Source: Cytophagales bacterium
Lineage (GTDB): Bacteria; Bacteroidota; Bacteroidia; Cytophagales; VRUD01
Length of the DNA stretch: 51,578 bases
Direction of reading: 5' to 3'
Assembly (NCBI GenBank): GCA_019456305.1
Contig: VRUD01000022.1
Span: 1 to 51,578 of the forward strand
Positions 8,213 through 18,291 of this stretch are shown one piece after another. Within the stretch, counting starts at the first letter, position 1, and each line of letters starts with the position of its first letter. Below the pieces are notes generated by a model. That model was not told the DNA's origin. It saw only the letters and a program-made list of their open reading frames with translations, and searched no databases. Made by a program: the position numbers and the translations under genes.

Positions 8213-10336
8213 ATGAAATCACCTATCTACGTTTTAGTATTCATTCTCACCTTTTTCACAAATTGTAATTCACAAAACCAAAATGAAAAACAGGACAATA
8301 TGCACCAGGATCGTAAACCCAACAAATTAATTGATCAAACCAGCCCCTACCTGCTTCAACACGCATATAATCCCGTAAACTGGTACCCGTGGGGCAAAGA
8401 AGCGCTCAATAAAGCAAAACAGGAAGATAAGCCCATCATCGTCAGTATTGGGTATTCTGCATGCCATTGGTGCCACGTGATGGAGCGGGAGTCGTTTGAA
8501 AATGAAGAGATCGCGCAAATCATGAATGAGCATTTTGTATGCATCAAGGTTGACAGGGAAGAAAGGCCTGATGTGGATCAAATATATATGGATGCGGTTC
8601 ATTCGATGGGTCAACGTGGAGGCTGGCCGCTTAATGTATTCCTCACCTCAGACGCGTTACCTTTTTATGGAGGCACTTATTTCCCTCCTCAAAATTGGTC
8701 TAAAGTGTTGCTCAACATTGCTCAAATGTATGACAAGAACAGGGATAAATTAGTTTCCTCAGCAAAGCAAATAACAGAGGCGCTTAATTCAAGCGATATA
8801 GAGAAATATAACTTAATTTATTCAGATAGTGATTATGCAAAAGAAGAGTTAATATCTTTTTATTCCATTTTTGAAAAAGGTTATGATAAAAAAAATGGCG
8901 GATTTAAAGGCGCTCCCAAATTCCCCATGCCAAACATTTACCTGTTTTTATTAAGATATTACCAGATAATAAAGCTTCAACCTGTATTGGAACATGTCAA
9001 ATTCACATTAGATAAAATGGCGCTTGGTGGCATCTATGACCAGGTAGGCGGTGGATTTGCAAGATACTCGACCGATGAGGTATGGTTTGCACCTCATTTT
9101 GAAAAAATGCTTTATGATAATGCCCAGTTAGTCAGCTTATATGCCGAAGTTTATAATATTACCAAAACCGATCTTTATAAAAATGTGATATATGAAACGC
9201 TGGAATTTATTGAAAGGGAAATGCTTGATAAAGAAGGCGGGTTTTATTCCGCTCTTGACGCTGACAGCGAAGGTGAAGAAGGGAAATATTATGTATGGTC
9301 TCAAAGTGAAATAGAGGAGCTGTTAAAACAGGACGCAACACTTTTTATAGAATACTACAATGTTGACCCAAAAGGTAACTGGGAACATGATAAGAATATA
9401 TTGTTCATCAAAGAGGCTGACACTGTTTTTGCCAAAAAGCACGACATAAAACTGGCTGAACTTCAGAAAAAAGTTTCCGACTGGAAAAAGACACTTTTAA
9501 ATCAAAGGATTAAACGTATCCCGCCCGGGCTGGATGACAAGATACTCACCTCCTGGAATGGACTGATGCTCAAAGGGTACATTGATGCATACAGGAGCTT
9601 TGATGACGAAAAATTCCTTACAATTGCCCTGAAAAATGCTGAATTCCTGAAAAACAAAATGAGCAAGGGAAATAAATTATTCCACAGCTACAAAAATGGA
9701 AAAGCTACCATAGACGGCTACCTTGAGGATTATGCTTTTGTAATTGACGCCTATATTGCACTCTACCAGGCCACTTTTGATGAAACCTGGCTAAAAGAAG
9801 CTAAAGATCTTGCTGACTATGTAATAGCGCATTTTTATGATGAAAAAGAAGGATTTTTCTTTTTTACCGCAGACAATTCAGAAAAGCTTATTGCCCGGAA
9901 AAAGGAGCTTTTTGACAATGTAATTCCTGCCTCAAATTCACAAATGGCCATCAACCTTTATTTCCTGGGGTTGCTCTATGATAATAAACGGTATAGTGAG
10001 GTATCTCAAAAAATGTTGGCTAAGATGAAAAAACTAATCACAACCCAGCCTCGTTTTTTATCAAACTGGGCGTGTCTTTATACCTACCAATTATCTCCCA
10101 CTGCTGAAATCGTTATAATAGGGAAAGATTATATAGATTTCAGAAAGAAATTTGACGATCACTATTTCCCCAATATGCTGCTCATGGGCGCCAAATCAAA
10201 AAGCAACCTGCCTCTTTTTGAAAACAGAACAACCGTTGATGGTAAAACTACTATTTATGTCTGCTATGATAAAACCTGTAAGCTGCCGGTGACTAATGTG
10301 GAGGAGGCTATTAAGCAGTTGAACAGTGGGCAGTAA
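8213..10336 (+). CDS. DUF255/thioredoxin-fold protein (YyaL/SSP411 family)
   Basis: The 707-residue protein has an N-terminal signal with Cys18 (TFFTNC), which may be a loose lipobox, so it may be a lipoprotein. The thioredoxin-like domain starts with the family hallmark (residues about 37-60, [22 protein letters not shown]) and carries CHWC at residues 84-87 ([15 protein letters not shown]). The rest is an (alpha/alpha)6-barrel-like region with [25 protein letters not shown] and [12 protein letters not shown], typical of the family (about 650-750 residues). The biochemical role is not established. The start codon lies 36 nt after rplI, but the spacer contains a GTATATTAGCATT repeat also found before two other genes here. 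Confidence 0.85.
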   Translation: MKSPIYVLVFILTFFTNCNSQNQNEKQDNMHQDRKPNKLIDQTSPYLLQHAYNPVNWYPWGKEALNKAKQEDKPIIVSIGYSACHWCHVMERESFENEEIAQIMNEHFVCIKVDREERPDVDQIYMDAVHSMGQRGGWPLNVFLTSDALPFYGGTYFPPQNWSKVLLNIAQMYDKNRDKLVSSAKQITEALNSSDIEKYNLIYSDSDYAKEELISFYSIFEKGYDKKNGGFKGAPKFPMPNIYLFLLRYYQIIKLQPVLEHVKFTLDKMALGGIYDQVGGGFARYSTDEVWFAPHFEKMLYDNAQLVSLYAEVYNITKTDLYKNVIYETLEFIEREMLDKEGGFYSALDADSEGEEGKYYVWSQSEIEELLKQDATLFIEYYNVDPKGNWEHDKNILFIKEADTVFAKKHDIKLAELQKKVSDWKKTLLNQRIKRIPPGLDDKILTSWNGLMLKGYIDAYRSFDDEKFLTIALKNAEFLKNKMSKGNKLFHSYKNGKATIDGYLEDYAFVIDAYIALYQATFDETWLKEAKDLADYVIAHFYDEKEGFFFFTADNSEKLIARKKELFDNVIPASNSQMAINLYFLGLLYDNKRYSEVSQKMLAKMKKLITTQPRFLSNWACLYTYQLSPTAEIVIIGKDYIDFRKKFDDHYFPNMLLMGAKSKSNLPLFENRTTVDGKTTIYVCYDKTCKLPVTNVEEAIKQLNSGQ

Positions 10337-10357
10337 TTAATGTAGCTCAACATGTAG

Positions 10358-10375
10358 CTCAACATTTATGTTGAG
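10358..10375 (+). terminator. Hairpin after the DUF255 gene
   Basis: CTCAACAT (10358-10365) and ATGTTGAG (10368-10375) pair perfectly with a 2-nt loop; the left arm is part of a 12-bp direct repeat (TGTAGCTCAACA) just before it. There is no U-run, so termination is only possible. Confidence 0.35.
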
Positions 10376-10541
10376 TAGCCCGCACCAAATAGCAGGCAGT
10401 TTGTAAACAGAAAATCAAGGAATAGGGGAATAGGGGAATAAAGGAAAGTTCGTTTACTCAAATGTTGTGCCCAATTTTACGAGGGGACTGTGCCAAATGA
10501 ACAGATAATCATTTAATACAAACCATTAAAACCATACAATT

Positions 10542-12356
10542 ATGCCAATAGACGATAGTATTCAAAACAGGACATTTGAAGACCTGTTTCAAGGAAATAT
10601 CAGATATGAAGTTCCGTTCTTTCAGAGAGCTTATTCCTGGGAAAGGGCACAGTGGAAACAACTTTTTGAGGACATTTGGGATCAAATTATTATTGATGTT
10701 ATTGATAGGATTAAAGAGGTAAATGGAGACCAAAAAATAACGACAAAAGTATTAGGAGAACATCTGCTTGAACACGAACACTATTTTGGTGCTATTGTTG
10801 TCCTTGAAAAAAGAACATCAGAACCATCCTTTCAATGTTTTACTATCATAGACGGACAACAACGAATAACAACTGTGTATTTGCTTTTGGGTGTTATTTC
10901 TAAAATTCTGAAATCGCAGCCCAACTTAACTGAACATACAAGGAATTACATTGAAATTCTTGAAAAATTTCTCAAAAACAGTATTGATACAAAGGGGGAC
11001 GATTACAGAAAATTAAAAGTATTCAGCAATAAAGGAGACCGTCTACCAACCTATCTTAAAATATTTGGGAATAACCCGATAAGTGTATCATTACCTATTG
11101 ACCAGCAATTGTATATTCCAAGAGATAATCAGATAGAAAGATTTTGGGAGTATACCTACAAAAAATTTAAAAATGAAAGTGTAGGAACGCTCTATGCTAT
11201 CTCTCAAGCAGTGTTAAAGAGTTTAAAAATTGTTTGGATACCCCTTGATGAAAAAAAGGATAATCCACAAGCAATTTTTGAAGGACTTAATGATAAAGGA
11301 ATGGTTTTATCCGCAGTAGAACTGCTGTGCAGTTACTTATTTAAACCATTGATTAACGAAATAACAAGACAACACGAAGTGATTCATAATGAAAAATGGC
11401 TAACGAGTATTAAGAAATTGGGTGGAGAGAAAGAGTTTGAATTTTACATAAGAAATTTATTTTCCATAGATAAGCCCAAAAAAATTGGAATAGGAAGAAA
11501 ACTATACTCACATTTCAAAAACACCAATAAAAACATAAATGAAGAAACAGCATACAGCACTATAGAGGAAATCGCTGTAAATGTTGATACATTTAATCAT
11601 ATTTATAATCCGCAAGAATACCCTCATCAAAACCAACAAATAAGAGAATTACTTATTAAGATTAAGCAGACAGGGATGGATTCATCCATCCCTTTTACTC
11701 TTTCTTTATTGATAGCAAACAGAAAAAGGAAAATTTCCGAAAACGATACAGAGACAATTTTAAAATCCTTACTTGTCCTACTTGTAAGGAGAAAAATATG
11801 CGGTGTATCAGTTACAAAATATGATGTTTTCTTTCCAACACTTTTGGCAAAAATTATCAATGAACGAGACAAAGCAAAAGCGTTTAAAGACCAAGTTATA
11901 AAAGCAGACCTTCATATTTCAGACCAAGATTTTGAAGATGCTTTTATTAACAGAGCACTTTACAATCAAAGAGAGTTAGAATTCACACGCTTAATACTTC
12001 GAGAAATTGACAAAACTCTACAATCACACGGACAACTTCCAGATTATTCAACAATAAATACCATTGAGCATATAATGCCACAGACACTTGATGACGAATG
12101 GATAGAATATTTAGACCAAGAAGCCACGGACATAAATTTAGAAAGGTATAAAAACTCTATTGGGAATCTTTGTTTAATCAGTGGACCTGCAAACAGTTCA
12201 CTTGGACAAGACCCATTTGAAAAGAAAAAAAATAGTTACACGGATGTCAGCGGCTTGACAAGAGATATAAAAACGAGGACAGGTAAGTGGGACATAGAAG
12301 CTATAAATAAACGCTCAAAAGATTTAGCAGACAAAGGACTGACTATATGGGCTTGA
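10542..12356 (+). CDS. Single-chain GmrSD-type DUF262/DUF1524 restriction protein
   Basis: 604 residues. The N-terminal DUF262 domain has the ParB-like DGQQR motif (residues 104-108, in FTIIDGQQRITTVYLLLGV) and the typical VPFFQRAYSWERAQW start. The C-terminal DUF1524 domain has an HNH-type centre: EHIMPQ (His510, Pro513) followed by NSIGNLCLISGPANSSLG (about 538-555) and FxxKK. In GmrSD, these two domains form a type IV enzyme that cuts modified (glucosylated hydroxymethylcytosine) phage DNA using NTPs; the fused arrangement is common in bacterial genomes. The modification recognised here is unknown. It stands alone, preceded by a 205-bp spacer, and its 3' end overlaps an unrelated reading-frame fragment. 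Confidence 0.82.
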   Translation: MPIDDSIQNRTFEDLFQGNIRYEVPFFQRAYSWERAQWKQLFEDIWDQIIIDVIDRIKEVNGDQKITTKVLGEHLLEHEHYFGAIVVLEKRTSEPSFQCFTIIDGQQRITTVYLLLGVISKILKSQPNLTEHTRNYIEILEKFLKNSIDTKGDDYRKLKVFSNKGDRLPTYLKIFGNNPISVSLPIDQQLYIPRDNQIERFWEYTYKKFKNESVGTLYAISQAVLKSLKIVWIPLDEKKDNPQAIFEGLNDKGMVLSAVELLCSYLFKPLINEITRQHEVIHNEKWLTSIKKLGGEKEFEFYIRNLFSIDKPKKIGIGRKLYSHFKNTNKNINEETAYSTIEEIAVNVDTFNHIYNPQEYPHQNQQIRELLIKIKQTGMDSSIPFTLSLLIANRKRKISENDTETILKSLLVLLVRRKICGVSVTKYDVFFPTLLAKIINERDKAKAFKDQVIKADLHISDQDFEDAFINRALYNQRELEFTRLILREIDKTLQSHGQLPDYSTINTIEHIMPQTLDDEWIEYLDQEATDINLERYKNSIGNLCLISGPANSSLGQDPFEKKKNSYTDVSGLTRDIKTRTGKWDIEAINKRSKDLADKGLTIWA

Positions 12357-12564
12357 AATTGAAAAACTGGGTACAACATTGGGTATAGGTAATGGCAGTT
12401 GGGTAAAAGCACAGGCAATTCCAGTTGCAGTAAATCAGATTCAGAATTTGTTTACTGGCGATACAACACCGCAAAAAATTACACCCGAACAAAAGAAGTT
12501 GGAAGATAAATTCAGGAGTGAAAATTTTGATTTAATAAACTGGTTCATTATTTCTAACAAATAA
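12343..12564 (+). pseudogene. 3' fragment of an unidentified gene
   Basis: From 12343 a reading frame without a proper start runs to a stop at 12564. It encodes about 73 residues (LYGLEIEKLGTTLG ... ENFDLINWFIISNK). The only possible internal start is TTG at 12379. It overlaps the last 14 nt of the DUF262 gene in another frame and ends 8 nt before the Bro-N gene. It looks like the C-terminal remnant of a gene whose 5' part was replaced when the DUF262 gene arrived. I do not recognise the family. Confidence 0.45.
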
Positions 12565-12571
12565 ATTTATA

Positions 12572-13417
12572 TTGATGAAACGAGATGCTGTAAAAATATT
12601 TGAAGACAAAAAAGTAAGAACTCTCTGGGATGGAGAACAGGAGAAATGGTATTTGTCAATTATTGATGTAATTGCAATACTCACTGGCAGCCCAAGACCA
12701 AGGAAATACTGGAACGCTTTAAAAACAAAACTTAAAGCAGAGGGAAGTGAGTTGTCCCATAATTTGGGACAACTGAAAATGCGGTCGGATGATGGCAAAT
12801 TTTACCTGACCGATGTTGCTGATACCAAACAACTTTTTCGCCTCATACAATCTATCCCATCTCCCAAAGCCGAACCATTTAAACTTTGGCTGGCACAGAT
12901 AGCCGCAGAAAGATTAGACGAAATGCAAGACCCTGAACTGACTATTGACAGGGCTTTAGAACAATATCTGCAATTGGGCTATTCAGAAAATTGGATTAAC
13001 CAACGGCTGAAAAGTATTGAGATACGAAAAGAACTGACAGATGAGTGGAAAAAAAGAGGATTAAAAGAAGGCGTTCAATTTGCAACCCTTACCGATATTA
13101 TTACCCAAGTATGGGCTGATAAAACCACCAAAGAATACAAAGTATTGAAAGGTTTGAAAAAAGAAAACCTGAGGGATAATATGACCAACACCGAATTGAT
13201 TTTGAATATGCTTGCCGAAGCATCTACCAAAGATATTTCGCAAGCGGTTAACCCCGAAACTTTTGAACAAAGCAAGAAAGTGGCAAAACAAGGTGGCAAT
13301 GTAGCCAAAGTAGCAAGGCGGGAATTGGAAGCACGAACAAGTAAAAAAGTAGTTACAGCATTAAATGCAAAATCTGCATTGCAATTGAAAAAAGGTAAGG
13401 ACAAAACAAAAAAATAA
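12572..13417 (+). CDS. Bro-N domain protein (phage antirepressor / DinD-like)
   Basis: 281 residues. Residues about 5-115 match the Bro-N (prophage antirepressor) domain: KVRTLWDGEQEKWYLSIIDVIAILTGS, RKYWNALKTKL, KMRSDDGKFYLTDVADTKQLFRLIQSIPSPKAEPFKLWLAQIAAERLDE. The C-terminal half (about 120-281) resembles the helical region of DinD-type chromosomal proteins, with a Lys-rich tail. Such genes often sit in restriction or defence neighbourhoods in Bacteroidota. Function is unproven. The start could be ATG at 12572 or 12575. It lies 8 nt after the fragment above, which suggests the two were once one transcription unit. Confidence 0.75.
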   Translation: MMKRDAVKIFEDKKVRTLWDGEQEKWYLSIIDVIAILTGSPRPRKYWNALKTKLKAEGSELSHNLGQLKMRSDDGKFYLTDVADTKQLFRLIQSIPSPKAEPFKLWLAQIAAERLDEMQDPELTIDRALEQYLQLGYSENWINQRLKSIEIRKELTDEWKKRGLKEGVQFATLTDIITQVWADKTTKEYKVLKGLKKENLRDNMTNTELILNMLAEASTKDISQAVNPETFEQSKKVAKQGGNVAKVARRELEARTSKKVVTALNAKSALQLKKGKDKTKK

Positions 13418-13420
13418 AAA

Positions 13421-13570
13421 ATGAATCTCTCACCATTCAACCGCATCAGTCAGAAAATGCCTGTGGCCTTGTTGGCAAACGATGCCATCGCTTTGAGCGA
13501 TGGCATCGTTAAGCAAAAAGGTAAAGTTAGCGTAAAAACTCATTCCAGGGATATTTCAAAAGGTCGATAA
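13421..13570 (+). CDS. Possible 49-residue small protein
   Basis: An ATG 4 nt after the Bro-N stop opens a 49-codon frame (MNLSPFNRISQKMP ... SRDISKGR). It is interrupted by no stop although it runs through the perfect 15-bp hairpin at 13478-13510, whose arms encode ANDAIALSDGIV. It may be a genuine small gene carrying an inserted palindrome, the start of a lost gene, or chance. I do not recognise it. Confidence 0.25.
   Translation: MNLSPFNRISQKMPVALLANDAIALSDGIVKQKGKVSVKTHSRDISKGR
13478..13510. terminator. Perfect 15-bp hairpin (first of two)
   Basis: Arms 13478-13492 (core GATGCCATCGCT) and 13496-13510 pair perfectly with a 3-nt loop. It lies between convergent genes and may help end transcription, though there is no U-run. 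The form suggests a dispersed palindromic repeat. Confidence 0.55.
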
Positions 13571-13601
13571 CTTTACTAAACCTCGAAGGTTTAGTAAAGT
13601 T
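13569..13601. terminator. Perfect 15-bp hairpin (second of two)
   Basis: Arms 13569-13583 (AACTTTACTAAACCT) and 13587-13601 pair perfectly around CGA. It sits 8 bp from the 3' end of the minus-strand phospholipase-D-like gene and could act as a bidirectional terminator for both convergent genes. Confidence 0.6.
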
Positions 13602-13608
13602 AATCCAA

Positions 13609-16600
13609 TTAGTAAACAATTATCTTCTCCGTCCTTGTACCAAAAGAGCTGCTTACATTTATAAAATACACTCCCTTGTCGTGATTGGAAAAGTCAACTT
13701 GCTTTTGAAAATTACCTGACATATTATTAAACTCTTGTGTATAGATGAGCTTACCGATAATATTTCTGACTTCAAGCAGGTAATTTCCATTTGTAGAGAC
13801 GTTTGTAGAAAATTGAATAATAAATTGACTGTTATTAGGATTTGGGTAAATACTGAATGGTATTCCCATATCATTTGCGGATATTCCCGTAGTCCAGGGT
13901 ATGTTCACTGTTAAAGAAGCGGTGCAACCATTAGCATCTGTAACGGTTACAGTATAATTACCAATAGGAAGACTATCTGCCTTTGCGGAGGTTTGCGCTA
14001 AGGGATCATTCCATGAAAATGAATAAGCTCCGGTACCTCCGGCAACAACGGCAATAGCAACGCCATCGCTCACTGCAGGGCCGCTTGCAGGCGTTACAAA
14101 TACAGTATCAACATTAAGGGGGGAAACAGGTTCTGTGATCGTTATATTAGTAATTGAATCAACACAACCATTGGCGTCAGTCACTGTAGCCGTATAAGTT
14201 CCTGCAAACAATCCTGTTGCCGTTGAATCAGTTTGCACAGGCGTTGTATTCCACGACCAGGTATAAGGGAACGTACCGCCAGTTGTAGAGACAGTCGCAG
14301 CGCCATCATTACCACCATTACACAAGACATTGGTGGAAGCCATTGAAAGGGTAAGCGGTAAAGCAGGTTCTGTAATTGCAATATTAACAATTGAATCACT
14401 GCAACCATTGGTATCAATCACTGTAACCGTATAAGTTCCTGCAGACAATCCTGTTGCTGTTGAATCGGTTTGCGCTGGTGTTGTATTCCAGGAATAGGTA
14501 TAAGGCGGGGTACTGCCTGTTGCAGAGACAGTTGCATCACCATCGTTGCCGTTTTTGCATGAAACATTTGTAACGGTATTTGAGAGTAAAAGTTCAGAGG
14601 GCTGAGTTACAACCACACTTGCAGAATCCACACAAAAGTTAGTATCTGTGACAAGTACTGTATAAGTTCCGGCAGATAAGCCGGTGGCTGTAGGAGTTAT
14701 TTGAGGAGGCGTAGTATTCCATAAATAAGTGTAACCGGGAGTACCACCACCGGCAGTTACACTTACCGAACCGTTAGTATCATTAAAACAAGACACATTT
14801 GCAGCGCTTGAATTGAGCGTAATTGAATTGGGTTGTGTTATATCTACCGTGATGAAAGATATACATACACCACCGGAATCTGTAACGCTAACTGTATAAC
14901 TACCCACAGCCAATCCGGTTACAATAGAATCAGTTTGAACAGGGAATGTGTTCCATAAATAAGAATAGGGAGGTGTTGCGCCTGAAGGAGTCACAGTAGC
15001 TGATCCATTGCTGTCACCGAAACAAGAGACCATTGCAGTGTCTGTTATGCTTAAAACAGCGCCTCCTGCACTATTGACAACAGCGTTGCCTGAATCAACA
15101 CATCCGTAAGCATCAGTAACGACAACAGTGTAAACACCGGACCCCAAGCTATCTGCTATTGAGTCAGTCTGCAGCAATGGATCATCCCACTGCCAGGTAA
15201 AAGGCGCCTGTCCGGCTGTAATAATTGCATCTGCAGAGCCGTCACCACTCCCGCAAGTTGTTTCATTTGTAATAATTATTGTTGTTATTGACAAACCGGT
15301 TGTAAAATTGTTTACAGCAATAGTATCATAGGTAGTACAACCAATTGAATCAGTAACCATAACAGAATAGTTTCCTACGATCAGGTTGGATATACTATTG
15401 GTAGTGTCTCCTCCGGGAGTCCATAAATAAGTGTATGGGGATGTACCACCTGCCGCTGAAACGCCAGCCATTCCGACACCCATATCACAGGTATCCTGCG
15501 CTGTACTCATTGTCAATGCCAAAGCTGCCGGTTCATTGACATTTACAGCTATGGTATCAGTGCATCCGGTAGAATCAGTTACAATTACTGTATAAATTCC
15601 TGCTGATATTCCGCTGATGTCCTGGGTTATTGCACTCCCCGGAGACCAGTTGTAACTATAAGGTGGTGTCCCTCCGGAAACTGTGATGTATGCAGCGCCA
15701 TCTGTCCCGCCATTGCAGCTTACTTCAGTCGTTGAATCCAAAGTATTTACAATAGCAGTGGGTTGGCCAATAGTAACGGTTGCAAAAACAGAATCTCCGG
15801 CTGCATCGGTTACTTTCACGGTATAGGTGCCTGCACAAAGTCCGGTTGCCGTATCATTCGTTTGGTTAGCCGAATCGTTCCATAAATAAGTAAAAGGTTG
15901 TGTACCGTTGGCTGCGGAAACAGCAGCCCAGCCGTCACAACTGCCAAAACAGGCAGCATCCACCGAGTCTGCTATGGCAGATGAAACCAGGCAGGCAGTA
16001 AGCTCACAATACCGTGCCATAAATTCCTCCAGGTACATGTTGGCAACGACCTCATCATGAATAAAAAGTGTGTTCTCATCATTTTTTGTTTCTGCTGAAG
16101 TTGACCAGTTATGCGAGCCGGTGATAAGAGTAGGGTCTGAAGCTGAATTGGTAGCGTCAATTACAGCGTATTTGTGATGCAGCATAAAGGGGACTGACAT
16201 ATGAGACAGTAGATTTACGCCATTGGTCGTGAGATAAGTATACTCAGAACCCAGGTCGTTTTGATTTTCCATGATGCCTTTTACATTCACACCCCCATTA
16301 TGAGCATTTAAAACTGCCGTACCCAGGTCATTTCTTGTAAATGATAACAAGGCAAACTCCAAATCGTTGTTTGATGATGAAATTGCATTTAGAATATTGC
16401 TGGTGGTATTGTCACTTGGTGAAAAATATAATTCTACCAGTCTTCCGCCAATAATGAATTCATGAGGTGTATTATTAGTTTTGTCAGGCCCGAACTTAGC
16501 ATTTCCCGAATTTGGGGTAGCTGATGTATCGCCCCACATCTCTTCAAACTCCAGTGTATATGCTTTTGCCAGGGCTTGATCCTGTATGACGATCAAATTG

Positions 16601-18000
16601 TTATAGTCGTCAAAAAGGTTGTTAGGCGTCCAGTTAACAGACCCGCCTAATACCCATGAATTGTTAACATCATTGGCGTCAATGACCACAAACTTATGGT
16701 GCATAATGCCAGCGGTATTCCCTTTCAGTACCTGAATACCCGCATCTAAGCTGCTTAAAGCAAGGTTAAATGTAGTTAAATCAGTAACGTAACGCACTGT
16801 TACGCCCCTGTTAAGATAAGCATCATTTATTGCGCTGACGATATTGAGATTATTGTTATTATACATGCAAATATCAAGCGTACTTTGGGCTTTATCTATG
16901 TAGGCAATGATCGTATCAGGAAAATTAATTGATCCAAACGCATCTGTAACCGGTGAAGCGGTATTATCAACAGATTTATTGAAGTAAACTTTAATTTCAC
17001 CGCTTGAATTGGATGCAGTTGAATAGAGGTTAATACCTGAAAATCCAGTATCCGGTGCTGCTACTGTATATGCCTGAACATAATAGAATGTTGCAGGGCT
17101 CAAACCGGTTAAAGGTAAAATATGTGCTGTGGTATTCCCACCAGGGTTAATATCTCCCAGTTCTAATGCATAGGTTAATCCATAACGAATATTTGTACTA
17201 CCGGCAATGTTAGTATTCCAATTCAAATCAAATCCTGTAGAGGTAATATTTGTTTGTGTTACGCAAGAGCTAAAATTGACAGGGGAGGAAGATCCGAGGT
17301 CGCTTAAATCTCTTGGAAGAACCTGGTAACCGCCAGTAGTGAAGGTGAATTGTGATGATATGCCAACCATTGTAATTGCTCCAACCGGGATCAAGGCGCC
17401 TACAAACGGTGAACCGGTCCTTACATAAATATCTCCCTGTTCTCCATTACTTACAAATGAATATTGGTTATTGCCGGCAAAATTTGTACATCCCGCACTA
17501 AAGACCACGTTGTTGATCTGTATTAATTCACTTTCAGTTGCCTCTCCTACTTGAATGGGAGTTACTAACTGTGGTGTTGGCAGTGTGTTGCCGGTAGAGA
17601 TTGTAGTAAGAGCGGTAATGGGGTCAATTTCCAATAAACCGTTATAATCTTTTAATGTTCCCGTAACTGTAATGCTGTCTCCCCTATTTGGAGTAAAAGG
17701 GACAGAACCCGCTCCCGGATAGCAGGCAACACCTGCGGTGGCGTCTTCCAAATAACGGATAATTCCGAGTTCTGTCCCATTAGTAACTATACCGGTTACC
17801 GTAACGGTGGATCCTAATCCAAAAGTTCTCGCATCAGCGATGTCTGTTTGCCCCGCACATAAATTTACTGTAAGTAATAAAGTCAGGACGCTTATCAGTC
17901 GCCTTGATCTCCGCCCAAACCAATTGTTGTGCGGGGTTTGCGCCTTTGCTGTATATAACAGCAGGCACGTAAGGGCGATAAATTGTGTGATCTTTTTCAT
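13609..18000 (-). CDS. T9SS-secreted phospholipase-D-like protein with SprB repeats
   Basis: 1463 residues. Residues 1-21 are a signal peptide (MKKITQF...TAKAQ) and 35-51 look like a second one (LISVLTLLLTVNLCAGQ). Residues about 52-135 and 160-235 are OB-fold/DUF5689-like, about 240-330 is a fibronectin III-like domain, and 335-665 holds two HKD modules: MHHKFVVID (His434, Lys436, Asp441) and LHHKYAVID (His608, Lys610, Asp615), each followed by GSxNW. This is the PLD/Nuc endonuclease pattern, so it probably cleaves phosphodiesters outside the cell. Nine SprB-type repeats (SCxGxxDGxAxVxxxGGxxPYxYxW) fill about 673-1370. The end (about 1372-1463, IYPNPNNSQFIIQF ... GVYFINV) is a type A T9SS sorting domain. 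Length compared with simple Nuc enzymes (about 150-200 residues) shows this is a surface-displayed, multi-domain version. Confidence 0.85.
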   Translation of the reverse strand: MKKITQFIALTCLLLYTAKAQTPHNNWFGRRSRRLISVLTLLLTVNLCAGQTDIADARTFGLGSTVTVTGIVTNGTELGIIRYLEDATAGVACYPGAGSVPFTPNRGDSITVTGTLKDYNGLLEIDPITALTTISTGNTLPTPQLVTPIQVGEATESELIQINNVVFSAGCTNFAGNNQYSFVSNGEQGDIYVRTGSPFVGALIPVGAITMVGISSQFTFTTGGYQVLPRDLSDLGSSSPVNFSSCVTQTNITSTGFDLNWNTNIAGSTNIRYGLTYALELGDINPGGNTTAHILPLTGLSPATFYYVQAYTVAAPDTGFSGINLYSTASNSSGEIKVYFNKSVDNTASPVTDAFGSINFPDTIIAYIDKAQSTLDICMYNNNNLNIVSAINDAYLNRGVTVRYVTDLTTFNLALSSLDAGIQVLKGNTAGIMHHKFVVIDANDVNNSWVLGGSVNWTPNNLFDDYNNLIVIQDQALAKAYTLEFEEMWGDTSATPNSGNAKFGPDKTNNTPHEFIIGGRLVELYFSPSDNTTSNILNAISSSNNDLEFALLSFTRNDLGTAVLNAHNGGVNVKGIMENQNDLGSEYTYLTTNGVNLLSHMSVPFMLHHKYAVIDATNSASDPTLITGSHNWSTSAETKNDENTLFIHDEVVANMYLEEFMARYCELTACLVSSAIADSVDAACFGSCDGWAAVSAANGTQPFTYLWNDSANQTNDTATGLCAGTYTVKVTDAAGDSVFATVTIGQPTAIVNTLDSTTEVSCNGGTDGAAYITVSGGTPPYSYNWSPGSAITQDISGISAGIYTVIVTDSTGCTDTIAVNVNEPAALALTMSTAQDTCDMGVGMAGVSAAGGTSPYTYLWTPGGDTTNSISNLIVGNYSVMVTDSIGCTTYDTIAVNNFTTGLSITTIIITNETTCGSGDGSADAIITAGQAPFTWQWDDPLLQTDSIADSLGSGVYTVVVTDAYGCVDSGNAVVNSAGGAVLSITDTAMVSCFGDSNGSATVTPSGATPPYSYLWNTFPVQTDSIVTGLAVGSYTVSVTDSGGVCISFITVDITQPNSITLNSSAANVSCFNDTNGSVSVTAGGGTPGYTYLWNTTPPQITPTATGLSAGTYTVLVTDTNFCVDSASVVVTQPSELLLSNTVTNVSCKNGNDGDATVSATGSTPPYTYSWNTTPAQTDSTATGLSAGTYTVTVIDTNGCSDSIVNIAITEPALPLTLSMASTNVLCNGGNDGAATVSTTGGTFPYTWSWNTTPVQTDSTATGLFAGTYTATVTDANGCVDSITNITITEPVSPLNVDTVFVTPASGPAVSDGVAIAVVAGGTGAYSFSWNDPLAQTSAKADSLPIGNYTVTVTDANGCTASLTVNIPWTTGISANDMGIPFSIYPNPNNSQFIIQFSTNVSTNGNYLLEVRNIIGKLIYTQEFNNMSGNFQKQVDFSNHDKGVYFINVSSSFGTRTEKIIVY

Positions 18001-18063
18001 GGTTGTGGTGATTTAGGTTAGTTTTAGTATCCACTTAACTCAAGATACAAGAATCGAAACCAC

Positions 18064-18206
18064 TAATTAGTGTCTGTCTATAAAGTGCTTATTTCTCGCA
18101 AAGTCGCAAAGCTCGCAAAGAAAAACTTGGCGTTCTTGGCGTCTTTGCGAGAAAACAACATTGGGCAAATAGAAAATACTCTGACTTTAAAGACAGACAC
18201 TAATTA
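18064..18206. mobile_element. 143-bp inverted-repeat (MITE-like) element
   Basis: Terminal arms 18064-18085 and 18185-18206 are 22-bp inverted repeats with one mismatch (outer core TAATTAGTGTCTGTCT). Inside, TTCTCGCAAAG and CTTTGCGAGAA pair again near 18094-18104 and 18142-18152. CAC flanks both ends, a possible 3-bp duplication. There is no coding capacity. The adjacent 18196-18235 also carries the AATTCGTGTAATT repeat. Confidence 0.55.
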
Positions 18207-18291
18207 CACGAATTTCACTAATTAATTCGTGTAATTGGTTGAGATATTAAATGCAAATATACTAAATTTATCTGAATGATCATAAATTAGT

